Assembly (NCBI GenBank): GCA_001566295.1
Contig: KQ964255.1
Coordinates: 868,001-932,000 of the forward strand
DNA from: Microdochium bolleyi
Lineage: Eukaryota; Ascomycota; Sordariomycetes; Xylariales; Microdochiaceae
Reading direction: 5' to 3'
Length of the DNA stretch: 64,000 nucleotides
The translations under genes were made by a program, and so were the position numbers. The notes beneath the pieces were generated by a model. It ran no database searches and was not told where the DNA came from. It worked only from the letters and a program-made list of their open reading frames with translations. Every line of letters starts with the position of its first letter. Position 1 is the first letter of the stretch. Below, one piece after another: positions 63,271 through 64,000 of this stretch.

Positions 63271-64000
63271 ATGGCACAGGCGGCTGACGACTTGACAGTT
63301 GGACAAGACTTGAGCTCATCGTCCTCGTACGAAACTGATGAGTCTGGAAACGAGCGCACCACACCGTGGCAAGGGCCTGCGTCCGCATGGCGGGCCAACA
63401 ATGCGCAAGAGATCAGCAACGCAACAGCACTCGAAGAGATCCGCAACCGCGACCTATCGGTGCATCTCTACAATGCATTTGCTCTCAAGCGGCGTCATGG
63501 AACGTCAGATGCTCTCGCAACTGCGCCCGTGGCTGGACAGGTAACTTCGGCCCTCTAAGCCATTCATTGCGTGCAGCTGCTCACAAGGCCCCGTAGGATA
63601 TCGATGTCGTGACTGGCCAGGTCATACAAGCAGACCCCTGGGTGCCACCACTCTCGTGGACTGCCTGGCCCTTGAGCACATCGAGCGTCCCGTCGCCGGA
63701 GTTTGTAAGACGGCAACAGAAACTAGACCCCGCCGAGCGCCTCACCATCCGGATGCCAGTCGCGAATGACCCCGGCTCTGCCTTGCGGGATGCACTCGCC
63801 GCCAGCATCCTGCGGTCTGCGAAGGAGCACTTCATCGCAAGGGGATGGCAGACGGATCCTGGCGAAGATGGCGGTTCAGATGGAGCGGATAGTGATACTT
63901 CCGGGGGCGGAAGGCTGTCTGACGCTGCTCGGAAGGAAACTCCTTCAGGCTCTGCCCGCAGCAAAGATGGAAAAAAGGAGGTCGACCAAGCCGAGGATGA
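63271..64000 (+). CDS. RRN9: RNA polymerase I-specific factor, Rrn9-like (5' part, cut by window edge)
   Basis: Rrn9 is a subunit of the upstream activation factor that recruits RNA polymerase I to rDNA. Exon 1 (63271-63540) encodes MAQAADDLTVGQDLSSSSSY.. then the Rrn9-domain block ALEEIRNRDLSVHLYNAFALKRR. A 56-nt intron (63541-63596) joins in phase 0 to DIDVVTGQVIQADPWVPPLSWTAWPLSTSSVPSPEFVRRQQK, a conserved Trp/Pro block. After that the frame is Asp/Glu/Ser-rich and runs off the window at ..VDQAED. The gene is truncated by the window edge, not by mutation. The family is inferred from the two short blocks, so confidence is moderate. Confidence 0.7.

Noticed and set aside
1..64000. tRNA genes, rRNA, transposons, CRISPR arrays, bacterial terminators or Shine-Dalgarno sites
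   Set aside because: I looked for tRNA B-box-like motifs, long inverted or direct terminal repeats and transposase or reverse-transcriptase motifs by eye and saw none. Bacterial signals are not expected in this fungal DNA. A tRNA or repeat scan by program would be decisive.

Overview
This window is nuclear DNA of a filamentous ascomycete (Pezizomycotina, most likely Sordariomycetes). The gene density is about one gene per 2.2 kb on both strands. Introns are short (about 50-160 nt) with GTRNGT donors, CTRAC branch points 10-20 nt before the acceptor, and CAG/TAG/AAG acceptors. The gene content is typical of these fungi: Swc3, BimC kinesin, Hrd3, Pescadillo, fungal nicotianamine synthase and a chromate transporter. 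There are no rRNA, CRISPR or bacterial-type features, and no tRNA or transposon was recognised by eye. All exon models were built by hand and checked for reading-frame closure.

Layout. 1-5 kb: the 3' end of an O-methyltransferase, N-myristoyltransferase (-) and an ABHD12-like membrane hydrolase (-). 5.6-18 kb: SWR1-complex subunit Swc3 (+), a soluble alpha/beta hydrolase (-), the mitotic kinesin-5 BimC (-) and an unrecognised disordered protein (+). 18.7-27.3 kb: a run of small housekeeping genes, namely mitochondrial bL36 (+), an LYR protein (-), histone acetyltransferase Naa40/NatD (+), a DsbA-like thioredoxin-fold protein (-), a 2-oxoglutarate/Fe(II) oxygenase (-), FRG1 (+) and a WDR89-like WD40 protein (-). 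27.6-30.4 kb: the ERAD ligase subunit Hrd3 (+).

30.7-39.6 kb is the most accessory-looking stretch: an FMN-dependent luciferase-like monooxygenase (-), an allantoate-permease-family MFS transporter (-), a Baeyer-Villiger-type FAD monooxygenase (+) and a zinc-ADH-type (MDR) reductase (+). The transporter and the FAD monooxygenase share a 645-bp divergent promoter that carries a 13-bp direct repeat and a GATA site. Uptake plus two oxygenases plus a reductase suggests a small catabolic or specialised-metabolite cluster.

40.7-64 kb: a single-pass PPxY membrane protein (+), a conserved-looking unknown (-), cytosolic/mitochondrial alanyl-tRNA synthetase (+), and two divergent folylpolyglutamate synthase paralogues (-) bracketing a chromate-family transporter (+) and a two-span mitochondrial TMEM70/186-like protein (-). 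These are followed by a small Rieske protein (-), nicotianamine synthase (+), GPI-transamidase subunit PIG-U (-), Pescadillo/Nop7 (+) and the 5' part of an Rrn9-like RNA polymerase I factor (+). The last two are both ribosome-production genes.
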